Both the position numbers and the translations under genes were made by a program. The notes beneath the pieces were generated by a model that was not told where the DNA came from, made no database searches, and saw nothing but the letters and a program-made list of their open reading frames with translations. Below, piece by piece: positions 1-12,205 of a stretch of DNA of 64,000 nt; position 1 is the stretch's first letter, and each line of letters starts with the position of its first letter. The DNA lies in the NCBI GenBank assembly GCA_009363875.1, contig CM018696.1, positions 19,047,475 through 19,111,474 on the forward strand, in the 5' to 3' direction. This stretch comes from Mikania micrantha (Eukaryota; Streptophyta; Magnoliopsida; Asterales; Asteraceae).

Positions 1-2
1 CT

Positions 3-1169
3 GAATATGTGTCTAAGTGCCTTAACTGTGCTAAGGTCAAGGCAGAACACCAGCGACCTTCTGGATTGTTAATACAACCTGAAATACCGATGTGGAAGTG
101 GGAGAATATCTCCATGGATTTCATCACTAAACTCCCACGAACCACAAACGGTAAGGATAGCATTTGGGTGATAGTTGATAGATTGACAAAGTCGGCTCAT
201 TTCTTACCGATACGCGAAACTTACCCTGTGCGGAAGTTAGCTCGTATCTACATTGATGAGATCATTAGCCGACATGGTATTCCCTTAAGCATAATATCGG
301 ACCGTGATGCTCGTTTCACGGCACGATTTTGGGAATCACTACATGAAGCCTTTGGAACAAAATTGGATCTTAGCACTGCTTATCATCCTCAAACGGATGG
401 ACAGACGGAGCGAACGATTCAGACATTAGAAGACATGTTGAGAGCTTGCGTCATCGATTTCGGTGGCAATTGGGATAGCCATCTACCATTGGTTGAGTTC
501 TCGTATAACAACAGTTATCACGCGAGCATTGGTATAGCACCGTTTGAAGCTCTTTATGGCAGGAAATGTCGGTCACCTATTTGTTGGACCGAAGTCGGCG
601 ATTCGCAGATCACTGGTCCCGAGATTATTCAGGAAACGACTGACAAGATCCGCCAGATCCGCGACAATCTGTTAGCTGCTCGCAGTCGACAGAAGAGCTA
701 CGCGGATAAACGAAGAAAACCTTTAGAGTTTGAAGTGGGAGATATGGTATTGCTTAAAGTGTCGCCTTGGAAGGGCGTTGTTCGATTCGGAAGGAAGGGG
801 AAACTTGCTCCACGTTATGTTGGCCCTTTTAAGATCCTTGAACGGATCGGGAAGGTTGCCTACAAGTTAGAACTTCCTCCTGAACTTAGTAATGCGCATC
901 CGACGTTTCACGTGTCCAATCTAAGAAAGTGCTTGGCTGATCAGGATCTTCAGGTACCACTCGATGATATTCATATCGATGATACCATGCACTTTGTTGA
1001 AAAACCAGTGGAGATAATGGATCGTGAGGTTAAACAGCTCAAACGCAGTAGAATTCCAATTGTCAAAGTACGTTGGGAATCGAAGCGGGGTCCAGAATTC
1101 ACATGGGAGCGGGAAGATCAGATGAAGCTTAAGTACCCACATTTGTTTACTACGGTCACTCCAAGTTGA
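3..1169 (+). CDS. Ty3/gypsy pol, C-terminal part: integrase with chromodomain (partial)
   Basis: The frame is open from the window edge to a TGA at 1167-1169. In order it shows the end of the HHCC zinc-binding region (CLNCAKVKAEH), the integrase catalytic core (first Asp in SMDFITKLP, second in ISDRDARF, Glu in TDGQTERTIQ), the GPY/F-like module (RYVGPFKIL) and a chromodomain (PVEIMDREVKQL, then VRWESKRGPEFTWERED). Integrase inserts the cDNA into the chromosome; the chromodomain probably guides it to particular chromatin. All three catalytic acidic residues are present and no lesion is visible. The protein ends about 20 bp before the polypurine tract, as usual for the clade. Protease, reverse transcriptase and RNase H lie to the left of the window. 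Confidence 0.93.
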   Translation, partial: EYVSKCLNCAKVKAEHQRPSGLLIQPEIPMWKWENISMDFITKLPRTTNGKDSIWVIVDRLTKSAHFLPIRETYPVRKLARIYIDEIISRHGIPLSIISDRDARFTARFWESLHEAFGTKLDLSTAYHPQTDGQTERTIQTLEDMLRACVIDFGGNWDSHLPLVEFSYNNSYHASIGIAPFEALYGRKCRSPICWTEVGDSQITGPEIIQETTDKIRQIRDNLLAARSRQKSYADKRRKPLEFEVGDMVLLKVSPWKGVVRFGRKGKLAPRYVGPFKILERIGKVAYKLELPPELSNAHPTFHVSNLRKCLADQDLQVPLDDIHIDDTMHFVEKPVEIMDREVKQLKRSRIPIVKVRWESKRGPEFTWEREDQMKLKYPHLFTTVTPS

Positions 1170-1189
1170 ATTTCGGGACGAAATTCCTT

Positions 1190-1203
1190 TAACTAGGGGA
1201 GAC
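1190..1203 (+). other. Polypurine tract of element A
   Basis: The purine-rich run AACTAGGGGAGAC directly precedes the LTR start (TGTAACATC) at 1204. It is the expected primer for plus-strand DNA synthesis. The preceding ATTTCGGGACGAAATT is an inverted repeat that is also found before the LTRs of elements B and T. Confidence 0.8.
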
Positions 1204-2599
1204 TGTAACATCACTGTACTTCCGATTGTCCGTACGTCCGTACGTCCGTACGATTGTACTGTTACGACCGGAGATTTATAATTATTAATGATTATGAAAT
1301 TATTGATTTACATTACTGATATTATCACTGTACTGGTATGCATGTTATGGCGCATTTATGATACGCGCAAACCACGAGAAGTTTAGTTGTGATACAACCA
1401 AACAGACCCGTAGTGTTTATCGCAGTTACTTATTACTGATAATGATGGATTATTGGTCTGAGAATGGATTTGGGATGGAACTGGGAGTTTGTTAGAGTCT
1501 GGTTACTAAACATAGTCAAGGACCCATGGACATGGTTTATCGAAATAGCGGTGGGACGGTGGCTAGGGCAGTCGCGACTGACCCTTACATATGCTCTATA
1601 TATATGCATATTTCGGTCTATCATGGATGTGTCAGTGACTAGATTTTAGTGGGGTTTTGGTTTGGGAAATGATAGTATTAAAGTTAATGATTAATGTGAA
1701 TTAATTACGCGATGGTGAGGTTACGGACATTATCTAAACGCGAATATTAATTCAGAAATATTAATTTAATAAATGTATTCGCGTGGGTGACGATTCACAC
1801 GAATATAATTATTAAGAAAAATATTCTGAAACGATATTCCATAAATAGCAAATCGAATCGAAATACGATACGAGCGTTGGATTCGCAAAGGTGACGATCT
1901 TTACGAATACGTACGCGAGTAACGCGTTTCGACGAGATAATTTAATAATATCAAACGATATTAAATTATTAAATGGAAACTTAAAACATTTATTAGGAAT
2001 TACAACTTGAATCGATTCGAATAAATTTATTTATTAAATAATTATCTTAACGAAACGTAACGGAAATATGTATTTGAGCAAATTCATTAAAATTATTTTA
2101 TTTAACGAAACTCAAGTTATTTAAACTCTTATGTTTAAACATGTTTTATGTTAAAAATCCGAGCATTTAAATTATTTTATCGCGATAAAAACGGGATCAA
2201 ACACGCGTATACTACACGCGATAAAAGAAGAGGAAAGCCTCCTTCTTCTTTCATTCTCACCACCTCACTTCTCTCTCTAAAAACACACACACACACTCTC
2301 TCTACCTTCTCTCTAGCTTCTTGAACTCGTTTCTCAACCGATTTGAGAGATTCCGGTGCCTACGCGTTCGTGAGATCGAGAGGAACACGAAGATACCAAG
2401 AGAGTTATCATTTGCTCACGATTTGAAGGTAAAAGATCCATTTTATTTTCGGTTTTGGGGGAAGAAAACCCTATTTTTTTATGAAAACTTACTTAAACCG
2501 AGATTTATAGTTTGGTATGGTGTAAATCGAGTTGTTGTCAAACCATGGGAAGTTATTGATGATCTTAACCCTGCAAAAGTTCGAAGATGAAGATGATGG

Positions 2600-3050
2600 T
2601 GGGCTGGTTCGCGACACAGATGAGGGCCGAACCCTTTTGGTTCTGGCCGAACCTATGTGGCGGCTGTGAGGGTGGCATCGCCAAACCCTAAAGGCCGAAC
2701 CCTCCTTCACCGAACCTAGTCTAACGAACCTTTGCGGGTTAGTCCAACGAGCCACTTGGTCCAGCGAACCCTAGGGCTCAACGAACCCTTCTGCTGAGAG
2801 GTGAACGAACCCTAGCCACTGCTCGGTCAACATGTACGAACCCTTTTTGGTTGCTTGGCCAGCCTAACCATGTGGGGACCCCGAACCTTTGTGTTGATGG
2901 ACCATAGCCGAACCTTGTGCTAGGGACGAATCCATGCAGCGAACCCTTCTCGGGTGTTGGCCGAACTTAGTTGCTTCATGTTAACCGAACCATAAGACCT
3001 TCATGTCCCTAACCCACGAACCTATATGAGTAACCGAACCTAAGGGGGGA
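2600..3050 (+). repeat. Irregular array of CGAACC motifs in LTR A
   Basis: About 15 copies of (C/A/G)CGAACC(C/T) lie 13-50 bp apart. The spacing is irregular, so this is not a simple tandem repeat. They fall in the leader part of the LTR, after the likely transcription start and before the putative splice donor. The reverse complement of the same motif is dense in the unrelated element F. Confidence 0.7.
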
Positions 3051-3671
3051 GGGCTAAAGGTTTGCTGGAATTTAAGGAAAAAGGAAACTTAAACATCCTA
3101 ATGAAGGGTTAAAGATGAATTAGGAATCCTATAATGATTTACGTGCATGCATGCATGAGGATTTTAGTCACCACCTTTTTCTTAATATGATAAACTATGA
3201 ATTTTGTATAATGAGAAACAATTATGAAAGTAATGTAAACATAGATCCTCTTAAATCTTGAACTTGATCTTTTTCATACATGTAAATTAGATTTAGTTGA
3301 ACGATAAATTGATCATGTATGTATGGGTTAATGGGTATATGATTAAGATTATCATCTTGGAATACATATATTAAAGAGATCACACATAAGATAACATAAG
3401 TGGCTACTATTGCTAATTAATCTGACTCACAAGTTAAACCATAGGTTGATAATAACTAATTATAAGATGTTTAACATCTCATATTAAATTAGGCAAAATA
3501 AACTAAGTTAGCAAGATGCTATTGAGTTTAAGTAAACCTAATGAACACTAAACTGTGATGAAACACATATGCTCATAAATGCAATTACACAATAATCACA
3601 GATTGTTGAGTTGACTTGAGTTACGCACGCGAGCGCGCATAATACGAGAACACAGATACTGAGGACTTCAG

Positions 3672-4462
3672 GTGAGTTCTCATAACCTCCCTTTCTTTAA
3701 ACTATTTTGTTTTAAAATCAGAGGTGAAGCATGTATACCAAATTCAAATATTATTTTGATAACTCAAGGTTAATACCTGTTTATCAATATGATATTCACA
3801 ATATAAAATTATCCTTTATTATGGATTGTCTCTTATTATTTTATATCCATGTAAACATTGTTATTGACTCCGGTCAATAACAAAGATTACAAGTATTGTC
3901 ACAAATCCCGAGAGTCATCGCTCTTAACTTCGGTTAATTGCTTTGACATCGTGTATTGTCACGTGGATGATTTCCACATCTGTGAATTATTGCCTTTGAT
4001 TTCGGTCAAATGCTTTGAATTCATGTATTGTCACGTGGTTAGCTACCACTCCATGAATCATGTAATTAACTCATGTTAATTACATAATGATCATGTATAG
4101 TCACGAACATTATTTGAGAATATAATTGATGAGATTGGTTGATTAGTTGTGGAGTGATTATCTATGTTTGACTATGATTATTTATGATTGATTATAACTA
4201 ATTGATTATGTGATTATGTGGTTGTGTATGTGTTTGATGTTTGAATTGGTGGATGTGTCTTGGATTATCTCATACAGGTATTCATATGGATTTACTCAAG
4301 AAGATCATAAGTCTTATACTCGTTTTAAACAAAGCATTTTATAAAACTATTTTAAGCATAAACTTTTAAACTCATTTTACTAAAACATTTTTAAATATAA
4401 AAACTTATGATTACTCACCAACTACTTTTGTAGTTGACACTTGATTTTCTTACATGTTTCAG
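3672..4462 (+). other. Putative intron inside LTR A
   Basis: The donor reads CAG|GTGAGTT at 3671/3672. The acceptor reads ACATGTTTCAG|GTGATG, with AG at 4461-4462, after a T-rich stretch. Length is 791 nt and the interior is AT-rich, as plant introns are. The same donor/acceptor pair lies at the equivalent place in the T, G, B and B' LTRs. Splicing is inferred from the motifs only. Confidence 0.5.
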
Positions 4463-4753
4463 GTGATGGAGACAAGTAGGATGAGAAGAGAGGACCTCTT
4501 CTATTTTGGACATCATCATATAGGCTCTTGGACTTAGTTAATTAACTAAATTTCTGGCGATTAGAGTTTAGTTAGTTTAACTAATTCTTTTGTGTAATTG
4601 ATGTAATTGATTCATGATGAACATGATTTTTGTGTAATTATGTTGTTTGCTTAAATGATATATGATGATTGAATTAGATGCCCACGAGCTTTTGAACAAT
4701 CTACACATCCCTCGTGGCATCCCGACGATTCCGCCGCCGGTCGGGGTGTTACA

Positions 4754-6439
4754 AAAAACAATGGCAATAGGTCGATATTACGCTCGTCCTGGCCGCCATG
4801 TAGAGTTGTCGTCGAGCGAGGTTTGTCGGACCCAATAGTACTATTCAATAGCGCCTCGTTTTCGTTTAACTAACGATACTGATTTGTGAAGACTTGGTTA
4901 CGATATAAGCACACTCAAAAATGTTTGTATAACATACTGGTCATATCAAAAGGAGTTTGCAATGTATTCTCCCCAGTTTAAAGTAAACAGTTTATGGTAA
5001 TAAAAAGGGGCCATAAACTCACCTGAGTTGCGTTTGTTGTTGTTTCTATGAATGGTACGTCATTAACTGTCACTTATATCATATAGGTATCATAAGTTTG
5101 TGTTCGTCTTTGTATTCATGTTCGTGTTGGTCTGCCTAGACCGTATTTGTTTTCATACAACTCCAAGTTGTAGTGTTTGTCCAAATGGTTAACGTTTGAC
5201 CATGTTTAACCGTGTTTGACTATTTTTGACCTTGTTTGACTCAACAAGCCATTGGTGATTCGTTTAGTTCATTATTGTTCATTTACGTTCATAAGTTATC
5301 ACCTAGTAGACGTAAACACATAAATCACGTTCAATGGACAACTTACTAGATATCGTAAGTTTCTATTATTTGTAATGCCTATTTCTGGTAAGTTCCTATT
5401 TTTAGCAAGTTTCTGTTTTTAGTAAGTTTCTATATTTAGTAAGTTTGCAACAAAATCATCTTTTATTATTCTACGCATTCTAGTTTCCCTATATGATCAT
5501 GCTATCACATAGCACATTGTCATTTATCATCAAATATGCACACATTTCCCTTTTAGGTAATTAAAGTTACTATATTTAGTAAGTTGCTACATTTAATCAT
5601 GTTCTTACTCAAAAGATCATGAAAATACCTCTATTACACCATAAAATAGTATATTTCATCATCTCTCATCATCCAACATGTTCAATAGTCTTAATTTATA
5701 AAAATCCCCAAATAAAGTTTCCATTAATGGAAAGTTTGTCACAAAACTCATCTTAACCAAAATCAAACCAGCCAAATAGGTTTCTATGACCATTATCATC
5801 ATCATCAAAATACTTTAACATAACCAAAATATTACATGCATGTCATGTTCTTGTAACAAAATTTTCCATATATAGAAATATATGAACAAACCATCCATTT
5901 TATCAAATCCAACCTATTTATCATATTAATAACATCATCATTGATCATAAATCATCATTTGAAGCTATCTACCATATCCACAACAACATCTATCAACATT
6001 TTACATGCTGCATACCACCAAAGGAAGTTGATCGGTCGTGGCGTACCGCGAAGGATTTCGCCGACGGCCGTCGCGTACCGCGATGGGTCTCGGGTAGATC
6101 CAAATGTCCAATTTCATTTGTTTGACTCATTTTCGTTTGGTCTTCAATTATTGATCATCATTTGTCATCATCCGTCTTAATTTTTGTTCATTGTGTGCTC
6201 ATATATAAGTTACTATTGTTCACTGAATTTCTTGTTTGATAATTCACCAACGCTTGCGAGTTCGAGATACGTGTGTGCGTTTCCAGTAATTTGTCGAATT
6301 AAAGTGAGATTTGTTCTATTTGAACTATCGTGACACGTGTCACACTAATTTAAACTAAATTAAGTGCCAAGCATGTTTTAACAATTTAAAATAATGTAAG
6401 TTAAATGAATTGCTAACCTGGAAATTGCAGGGTGTCACA
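4754..6439 (-). repeat. Partial antisense Tekay-type LTR (family of T and B)
   Basis: Ends at 6439 with GGGTGTCACA, the same terminus as T's LTRs in this orientation. It shares with T and B the AATAGTACTATT palindrome (4834-4845), an AAGGGGCC...ACTCAC block containing an antisense CAGGTGAGTT donor (near 5022), and two GCGTACCGC boxes (6041, 6073). It begins abruptly at the end of element A. The likeliest reading is that A inserted into this LTR and the missing part lies left of the window. The splice-acceptor region is in that missing part. Confidence 0.7.
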
Positions 6440-6999
6440 GTTAGTTACCATCTTTGTAATGGCTTTTACCATTGTGTGAAAGATGTGAATGGTACACCTA
6501 TCAAACTTGTTGATTTACAAATGATAATTTTTTTTATTGTTATACTTGAATTATTATGTAAGGATACTTGTTTGGATGCAAGATATTGTTATTCATTCTA
6601 TTATTCAAACTTATATGTATTCTATGCTTATGATGTATAATCTGGTTAGGCTATAGTTTGCATCCTTTTTATATATAGTATTCAAACTTAGTGTGTGAAC
6701 GCACCAACTATGCAAATATTTTACAAACTCTATTTTACGTATGTAACAGACTAATGAAACATAGTGAAGACATAAGATAGGCTAGTGAGTTAGTTTAAAA
6801 TGTAAAATCAATTGTTTAGGCATTTTGATTGTAGCACTTTGAATATTCAATTTATGAAATGTTCTGTTTGTTATTCAATGAATGTTTTGGTTGTTTTATA
6901 ATAATGATGCATTAAATATTGAAATGTATAATAGCAACATGAGCTAATGAATAGTCAAACTCGTGCCCGATGTATTCCGCTGTAGGTCGGGGTGTGGCA
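6440..6999 (+). repeat. Decayed LTR end resembling LTR A
   Basis: The last bases (CCGCTGTAGGTCGGGGTGTGGCA, shortened here to GTCGGGGTGTGGCA) match the terminus of LTR A (GTCGGGGTGTTACA) with substitutions. The rest is AT-rich and too diverged to align by eye. There is no gene in it. Confidence 0.4.
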
Positions 7000-7650
7000 T
7001 AAATTGCTTTCCTTAAATTCGAATAAAAGGGGTTAAGGTAGGATGTTCCTAGGAGATGTAATACCTATTAATGCTTAATAGTTTTATTTATTACCAATGT
7101 GCCTTTTGAAAATAAGAATTAAGTAATTCTAAATATAAGAGTTGTCTAAACGCATTAGACTGGAACACAGTTGAAAATAATTTTAGTTTTTATTGGAGTT
7201 TTTCATGATGTGACTAATGTGTTTTCTGGTATTACATATCCTACTACAAAATTGTACTATTCACACATTATTATTTCTTATTTCACTTTGTAAGAAAGTA
7301 AAAGTTCAAAAGACTAGTATATGAAAAAAATTGGAGAAGCATATGAATGCAAAATTTCAGAAGTTGTGGTATGGTTTTTGTATTACTTAAGCCATAGTTG
7401 TGGTGTTGGATCCTTGATACAAGTTACATTTTTTTTAATAGAATTATTCACAAATTTATGGAGATAACAACACTGAATATGAAAATGTTGATCAATTTTT
7501 GCGTTCTACTTTCAATGATTATGGTGTGTTCAATGTGTAACCTTTAGAATTTTTCGATATTGAATTTGAATTTTTAATTGTCTCAAATTTCAAATAAACA
7601 AAATATCATAATAATTCCTTAGTTTGATTCTTATTCCATATATATATATA
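7000..7650. other. AT-rich stretch with no recognised feature
   Basis: No convincing reading frame, repeat or motif was found. It ends in a short TA run (7640-7650) that is the insertion site of the adjacent foldback element. Confidence 0.6.
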
Positions 7651-8038
7651 GGGAAGTGTTCAAATAATAACCCACTCTTAAAGCAATAACCCAGATAACT
7701 TTGCCAAGATGAAGCCCAGTCTTGAATTTTTTTTTTGAACATCATTGTAACACAATTAGAACACTATGTTCTTTTATGAGTTTGTGAAAATTCATCACCG
7801 TTTAAGAGATATCATCGTTGTAAGTTTTTGATTTACAGCACTGTAACTGTTTTAGGCCCAAAACTTACAACGATGTAAACTCTCAAACGGTGATGAATTT
7901 TAGCAAACTCATAAAAGAACATAGTGTTCTAATTGTGTTACAATGATGTTCAAAAAAAAAAAATTCAAGATTCGGCTTCATCTAGGCAAAGTTATCTGGG
8001 TTATTGCTTTAAGAGTGGGTTATTATTTGATCTCAATC

Positions 8039-8040
<2 letters not shown>
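7651..8040. mobile_element. Foldback MITE with about 170-bp inverted arms
   Basis: The left arm (from 7651) and right arm (to 8040) are near-perfect reverse complements over about 170 bp. Examples are AATAATAACCCACTCTTAAA against TTTAAGAGTGGGTTATTATT, and CATCGTTGTAAG against CTTACAACGATG. The loop is roughly 7829-7860. TA repeats flank both sides, consistent with insertion into a (TA)n tract. There is no transposase, so it would be a non-autonomous DNA element. The long reading frame over the right arm is a by-product of the repeat. A transcript would fold into a roughly 390-nt hairpin. Confidence 0.85.

Positions 8041-8065
<25 letters not shown>
8041..8065. repeat. (AT)n microsatellite
   Basis: About twelve AT units follow directly on the MITE. 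They are probably the right half of the TA tract into which it inserted. Confidence 0.9.
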
Positions 8066-8069
<4 letters not shown>

Positions 8070-11000
8070 CCCTAGTTCCTAATTGTGTCAACACGATATC
8101 AGAAGTTGATTCATTGTTTGAAGTATTACATCGTGTAAGAAGACGCTTTGAACCTACATCAATTTATTCTTGTATTCTATATCATTTCATCTAATAAACC
8201 ATTCTTAACCGCGTATATAGTGATGATCATTGTTTCCTTTTTTTGTTTACCTTTTGTTTTGACTAAAATATCTAGTCTCAAATCAACAAATATTATTGTT
8301 TGGCTAAAGTGAATTCATTTTGTCCCTTGTGACTGTTATTGTAATAGATCGTTGGTTCGATGTAATTCTCGTCATGAACTTATCTAATTCACCAAGTATA
8401 TTATCTTAAAACCACCTTTTAAATTTGAAATTTGTGTGCACCACAAATTTTGTAAAATGGTACATTTGATATTATCTTCCTTTTGATGATATTCCTTGTG
8501 CACCCAATATTACACAAATGAAAACCACAACTTATAGCAAAGGACAATTTAAAATGACTACACAAAATAAGATTTTCAAACTCACGCTACAACAACTTTA
8601 GTAATGATAAGTAAACTCGAGATAAAACATTTTTCAATCATTATAGAAGAAATCTATCTCATATAGCTATACCCCAGTTAAATTTCTTGCTCCAAACTCT
8701 TAGATATTGAGCAAGGAGCATCTGATCCCATCAAACTTTGATTTGTGATATTCCATTACTGAAATTTTACCTCTTTGACTAATTCCACTATTTCTAAATC
8801 ATATTTTCTTAACTGGCCCTTCCTTAGTAAACCTTCAACATTCATGAATGCAATGACAGACACTCAAACTTATTAAATTCAATATATCACTAGATCCTTG
8901 AAGTCTTAATAAACTTGCATAAAATCTTAATGATATCTCAGTAACCTATTTCAAGGATCAAATATCCTAAGAACCATTTGATGGATTAAATAAATTTTAG
9001 AACATCCATATTTAAACCTAGTTAGGCCTTAATGTAAAGGTATGGCTGATTCATACCATGATGTTATAAATTCATCAAAGCAAGGTGGATGTAAACCGTT
9101 GAAGACCTCTTTCGATAAGTTACTTCCTGAAAGATTCCATGATTACTTCTCATAATCGTTTTACTTCTTTCAAGTAACCATTGATACAAACAATTCTTAC
9201 AACACTAGCAGCCTATGAAAAGTATTTCAATACACATTGAAGTAAATCCCATCTACATAATTATTTCCTGTTAGTATATTATCTGAAATTATATTATCCA
9301 GATGTTTAAATATACTTCTTGGGATACACAATCTCAGACATTCAACTATCATGTTACGTCTTATACTTGATTTATAAGTGAATATTACTTTTCATCATGA
9401 GCTTGGGAATTAGCTTACATAAAAATTCTTATGAACACTATGAGATGGTTTTACCTTCTGGACTTCAAAACTAAATCTTAAATTAATAATAAACATTATT
9501 GATGTCCTTTACGATTAACTACTCTTAAAACACGCCCTTTTCACAAGTTGGTTTGTTATCTTGAAAGCCACTTATTGTGATTTGCTGTGATTTTATATGA
9601 AAAGATGACTAATTTCGAAGAGAATTATCGTACATGAACCTTATATAATCTTTTATAAATTTTTAAATCAGTCACAATATTAAAAAAATTCGTAAGTTTA
9701 TAAACTCTCACTGATTCCCTAAGTACATCACTAAGGAGAACAATTATCTCCTTCAAATTTATGACAAATTTTGTTTGATCCACGTACATGTTGTGTTCAA
9801 CTGAACCATACTGAGTACCTCTTTTAATTGTAATTTAGACTTGATTCTTCTTGTTAAATCAATTGTATAGATATTGGTATGATGTGCTTGAATCTAACAT
9901 GTCTAGACATTCATGTTCCATACATGACACATAACTCCAGATTCTTTGCAAAAATTACTAAGCTTTAGCAAATTCTATAAGAAGGAAATATGATAACTTA
10001 GTTTAACCAATATGGCCAAATTAATGATTACTTATGGTAAGGAGTTTTTTACGTATTCCAGATACCGATAGTGTGGTGGGTTGATTGTAGTGTACCCTAT
10101 GCATGCATAAACACTAAAAGTGCACTAAGTGTGGAAACCAGAACCACACTAGGAACTAATCTTGGATAAAAATACCAATTTTTTTTCACATAGGGATAAA
10201 AATGGATTAATAAACTTAAACTCTGTTTGAGAAAACCTCATCCTACTAAGTAGTTACTTTCTTTCTACACAACTACAAACATCTATGAGATATTTCAATA
10301 GATGACAAAGGATATCTTTTGACTCCATTTGACTTGCTTTAGCATAGTGAAAATTCTCTTAATATGGATCTCTTGTCAAATGTCAGAATAGAAAGTCAAT
10401 CACCAATTCATTGGAATAACATTTAAGCACTTTTTCTATGTCATATAGATTCACCATCATTGTTAAATTGATAGTCAAACTCTAACATTGATGTGAATCA
10501 GTCATTTTCATGTCATAAATCGATAGATGATATTGGTGTAATGAAAGGATTCCTAAGAACTTCCCTACTAATGATCTCTTCATCACTTGATGGTGTAGTG
10601 TGTTCTAATGATCCTTAGATATTATCATACACTATATCAAACATGAATAATTACAATATGAATAAGTTGGAAAAACACTATATGATCAAAATCATAACAA
10701 GCCATAGATCCCTTGTATTACTCATATTTAGTAGAGATAGATTCTTTGCTTAGAGATTTAGGCAGACACTATAAGAAATTATCAAAATGCAACTAGATTT
10801 AAGTAAAACTTACCATCTGCAAATAGATATGGTTAAATGAATGTACATCTGTACAAATCAAACATTAGAACACATGCTCAAGGCATGCATATCGATTCTG
10901 GTGGTAACTAGGATGCCCATTTACCATATATCAAATCTTCCATAATAATAGCTATTACACAGGCATATAATATGGCTTATTTGATGCACTGTATAAACGT

Positions 11001-11501
11001 ATGTATTTTTTGATTCTATGTTGGACTAAAGTTGGACACTATATTCCTGTGATAAATGTCACCTAAACTTTTTCGGTAGCCTATAGATTATAACTACCTC
11101 AGGCAATCAGGGTGTGCATTATGTTTTTCATGAAGCAAATTGAAGAAGTGCCTAGGCATGATTCAATAGACATGCTTCTTGAGGAGGATCAATCAGACAA
11201 TAAATACACTTCGTTGAAGAACCATGTTAAAATTAGAGACTGGGAAATCAAAACTTTTAAGAGACGTCACTAACAAATTGTTTGAGTTTTATGAAGTTCT
11301 AAATTAAGATTAGAGTTCATTTGTGAAGGTGAATACCAAAATGAAGCTCAAATATCTTCATTTCTATATAAGAAAATTGATAGATGACAACACAAGTTGA
11401 ATTTCGAGACTATTTTCTCTTAACTGGGGGAGTCTAGTATATTTTTCGTAGATTCAGGTGTTATTATGTTAAGACTTGACTATTAATTTGACTTGACTTA
11501 T
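8066..11501 (+). mobile_element. Heavily decayed Ty3/gypsy element (host of element E)
   Basis: A possible LTR end and primer binding site occurs at about 8080-8100 (TCAACA followed by a TATCAGAAG-like site). A polypurine-like run, AACTGGGGGAG, is at about 11420-11432, preceded by AAGTTGAATTTCGAGAC, which matches the sequence before LTR A. Between them lie remnants of pol. The internal region, about 3.3 kb, is too short for gag plus pol, so much has been deleted. The copia element E later inserted 70 bp beyond the polypurine tract. Boundaries are approximate. Confidence 0.45.
8640..11400 (+). pseudogene. Decayed Ty3/gypsy pol (reverse transcriptase to chromodomain)
   Basis: No frame stays open, but several stretches read as pol in changing frames. 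Near 9436 there is a match to the RT block around HYE..LPSGL. Near 10100-10240 are traces of the integrase zinc region and of the MDFI block. At about 10720-11000 is the integrase core (RDRFFA, MQLDLS.TYH, LEHMLKAC). At about 11205-11385 is a chromodomain remnant (EEP, then RDWEIK). Order and orientation are right for a plus-strand gypsy element. Spacing differs from intact pol, so indels are present. Family assignment is by eye; the first third is the weakest. Confidence 0.45.
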
Positions 11502-12173
11502 TGTTGAAAACTCGTAGGGGCTGTTTAACCAGGAACAAGGACTTTAAACTCACGGTCAAAGCCTTTGGTATTTGCTCTCTCTAAAGTTTAACACTTTATT
11601 TATTTTTAGTTGTTTAGTTTTTGCTAGAAAGAGAGAAAATAGAATAGCAGCATAAGGACTTTTTGAGGAATGTAATTCAAGTATTTCACGGAATGTTGGT
11701 TTAAATACCCAACATTCAATGTTACATGACAAAGAAATAAAAAGACAAATAGCTAACACTGTTACAGACACTGAATCATCAGAAAAGTACTACTAATACA
11801 AATTCAACAACTACGAAATCACAAGTCTTCAGAAGTCTTCAGTTCTTTCAAGATTGAGATAGTTGTTTGGAAGTTCAGTGGTTATCCTTTCAGAAGATGT
11901 TTGTCGGAAGCTGATTAAACAAATGGTATTACTTAATCAGAGGTTGTCTTCCGAAGCAGTGGTTGTCTTCTGAAGGAATCAGGTCAACTATTATCTTCCA
12001 AAGCCAAGGAGATCTGCGGTTGTTCTTTTATGATTCTTCCGCTGTTGAGCTTCCGATGCTGAATTTAAGTAGTTCTGCTTAAAGAAGAAAAGGCATACGC
12101 GGTTGGTCAATCTTCGGTTTTATTCAGTGGTTTGGCTTCAGTGGTTCTGCTCATCAGTCCTTAATTTCTAACA
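11502..12173 (-). repeat. 3' LTR of element E
   Basis: In plus-strand orientation it starts TGTTGAAAACTC and ends TTTCTAACA. It pairs with 51258-51912. It holds a few TTC(C/G)GAA motifs like those dense in the LTR of D, so the two copia families are related. Confidence 0.9.
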
Positions 12174-12190
12174 ATCTCCCTCTGTACTAA
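12174..12190 (-). other. Polypurine tract of element E
   Basis: On the minus strand the sequence next to the LTR is GTACAGAGGGAGAT, a purine-rich run ending at the LTR border. D has the equivalent CCAGAGGGAGAT at 28300-28311. Confidence 0.8.
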
Positions 12191-12205
12191 TGAAGCCAAA
12201 ACCAT

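Larger units (their letters stand above)
1..4753 (+). mobile_element. Element A: Tekay-type Ty3/gypsy retrotransposon, 3' part
   Basis: The left edge of the window cuts this element. What remains is the end of pol (integrase and chromodomain), a polypurine tract and a complete 3' LTR of about 3.55 kb. The very long LTR and the integrase C-terminal chromodomain are typical of the Tekay/Del chromovirus clade. The reading frame in the visible part has no stop or frameshift, so this copy is probably young. The 5' LTR, gag and most of pol lie outside the window, so neither LTR divergence nor the target duplication can be checked. The five bases after the LTR are AAAAA. Confidence 0.9.
1204..4753 (+). 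repeat. 3' LTR of element A (about 3.55 kb)
   Basis: Starts TGTAACA and ends GGTGTTACA. A probable promoter lies around 2205-2230 (GTATACTACACGCG then GATAAAAGAAG), followed by a pyrimidine-rich leader with CT and AC runs (2240-2320). Downstream come an array of CGAACC motifs (2600-3050) and an intron-like segment (3672-4462). I found no sign of a captured gene. The short reading frames inside it are not recognisable. Confidence 0.88.

Noticed and set aside
2600..3050. CRISPR-like repeat array
   Set aside because: The unit is only 6-8 bp with irregular spacing, and the setting is a plant LTR.
4754..4758. AAAAA as the target duplication of element A
   Set aside because: The other side of A lies outside the window, so it cannot be tested.
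11502..12173. Independent solo LTR
   Set aside because: It pairs with 51258-51912 with matching CTTAT duplications, and E's internal sequences lie between, so it is E's 3' LTR.
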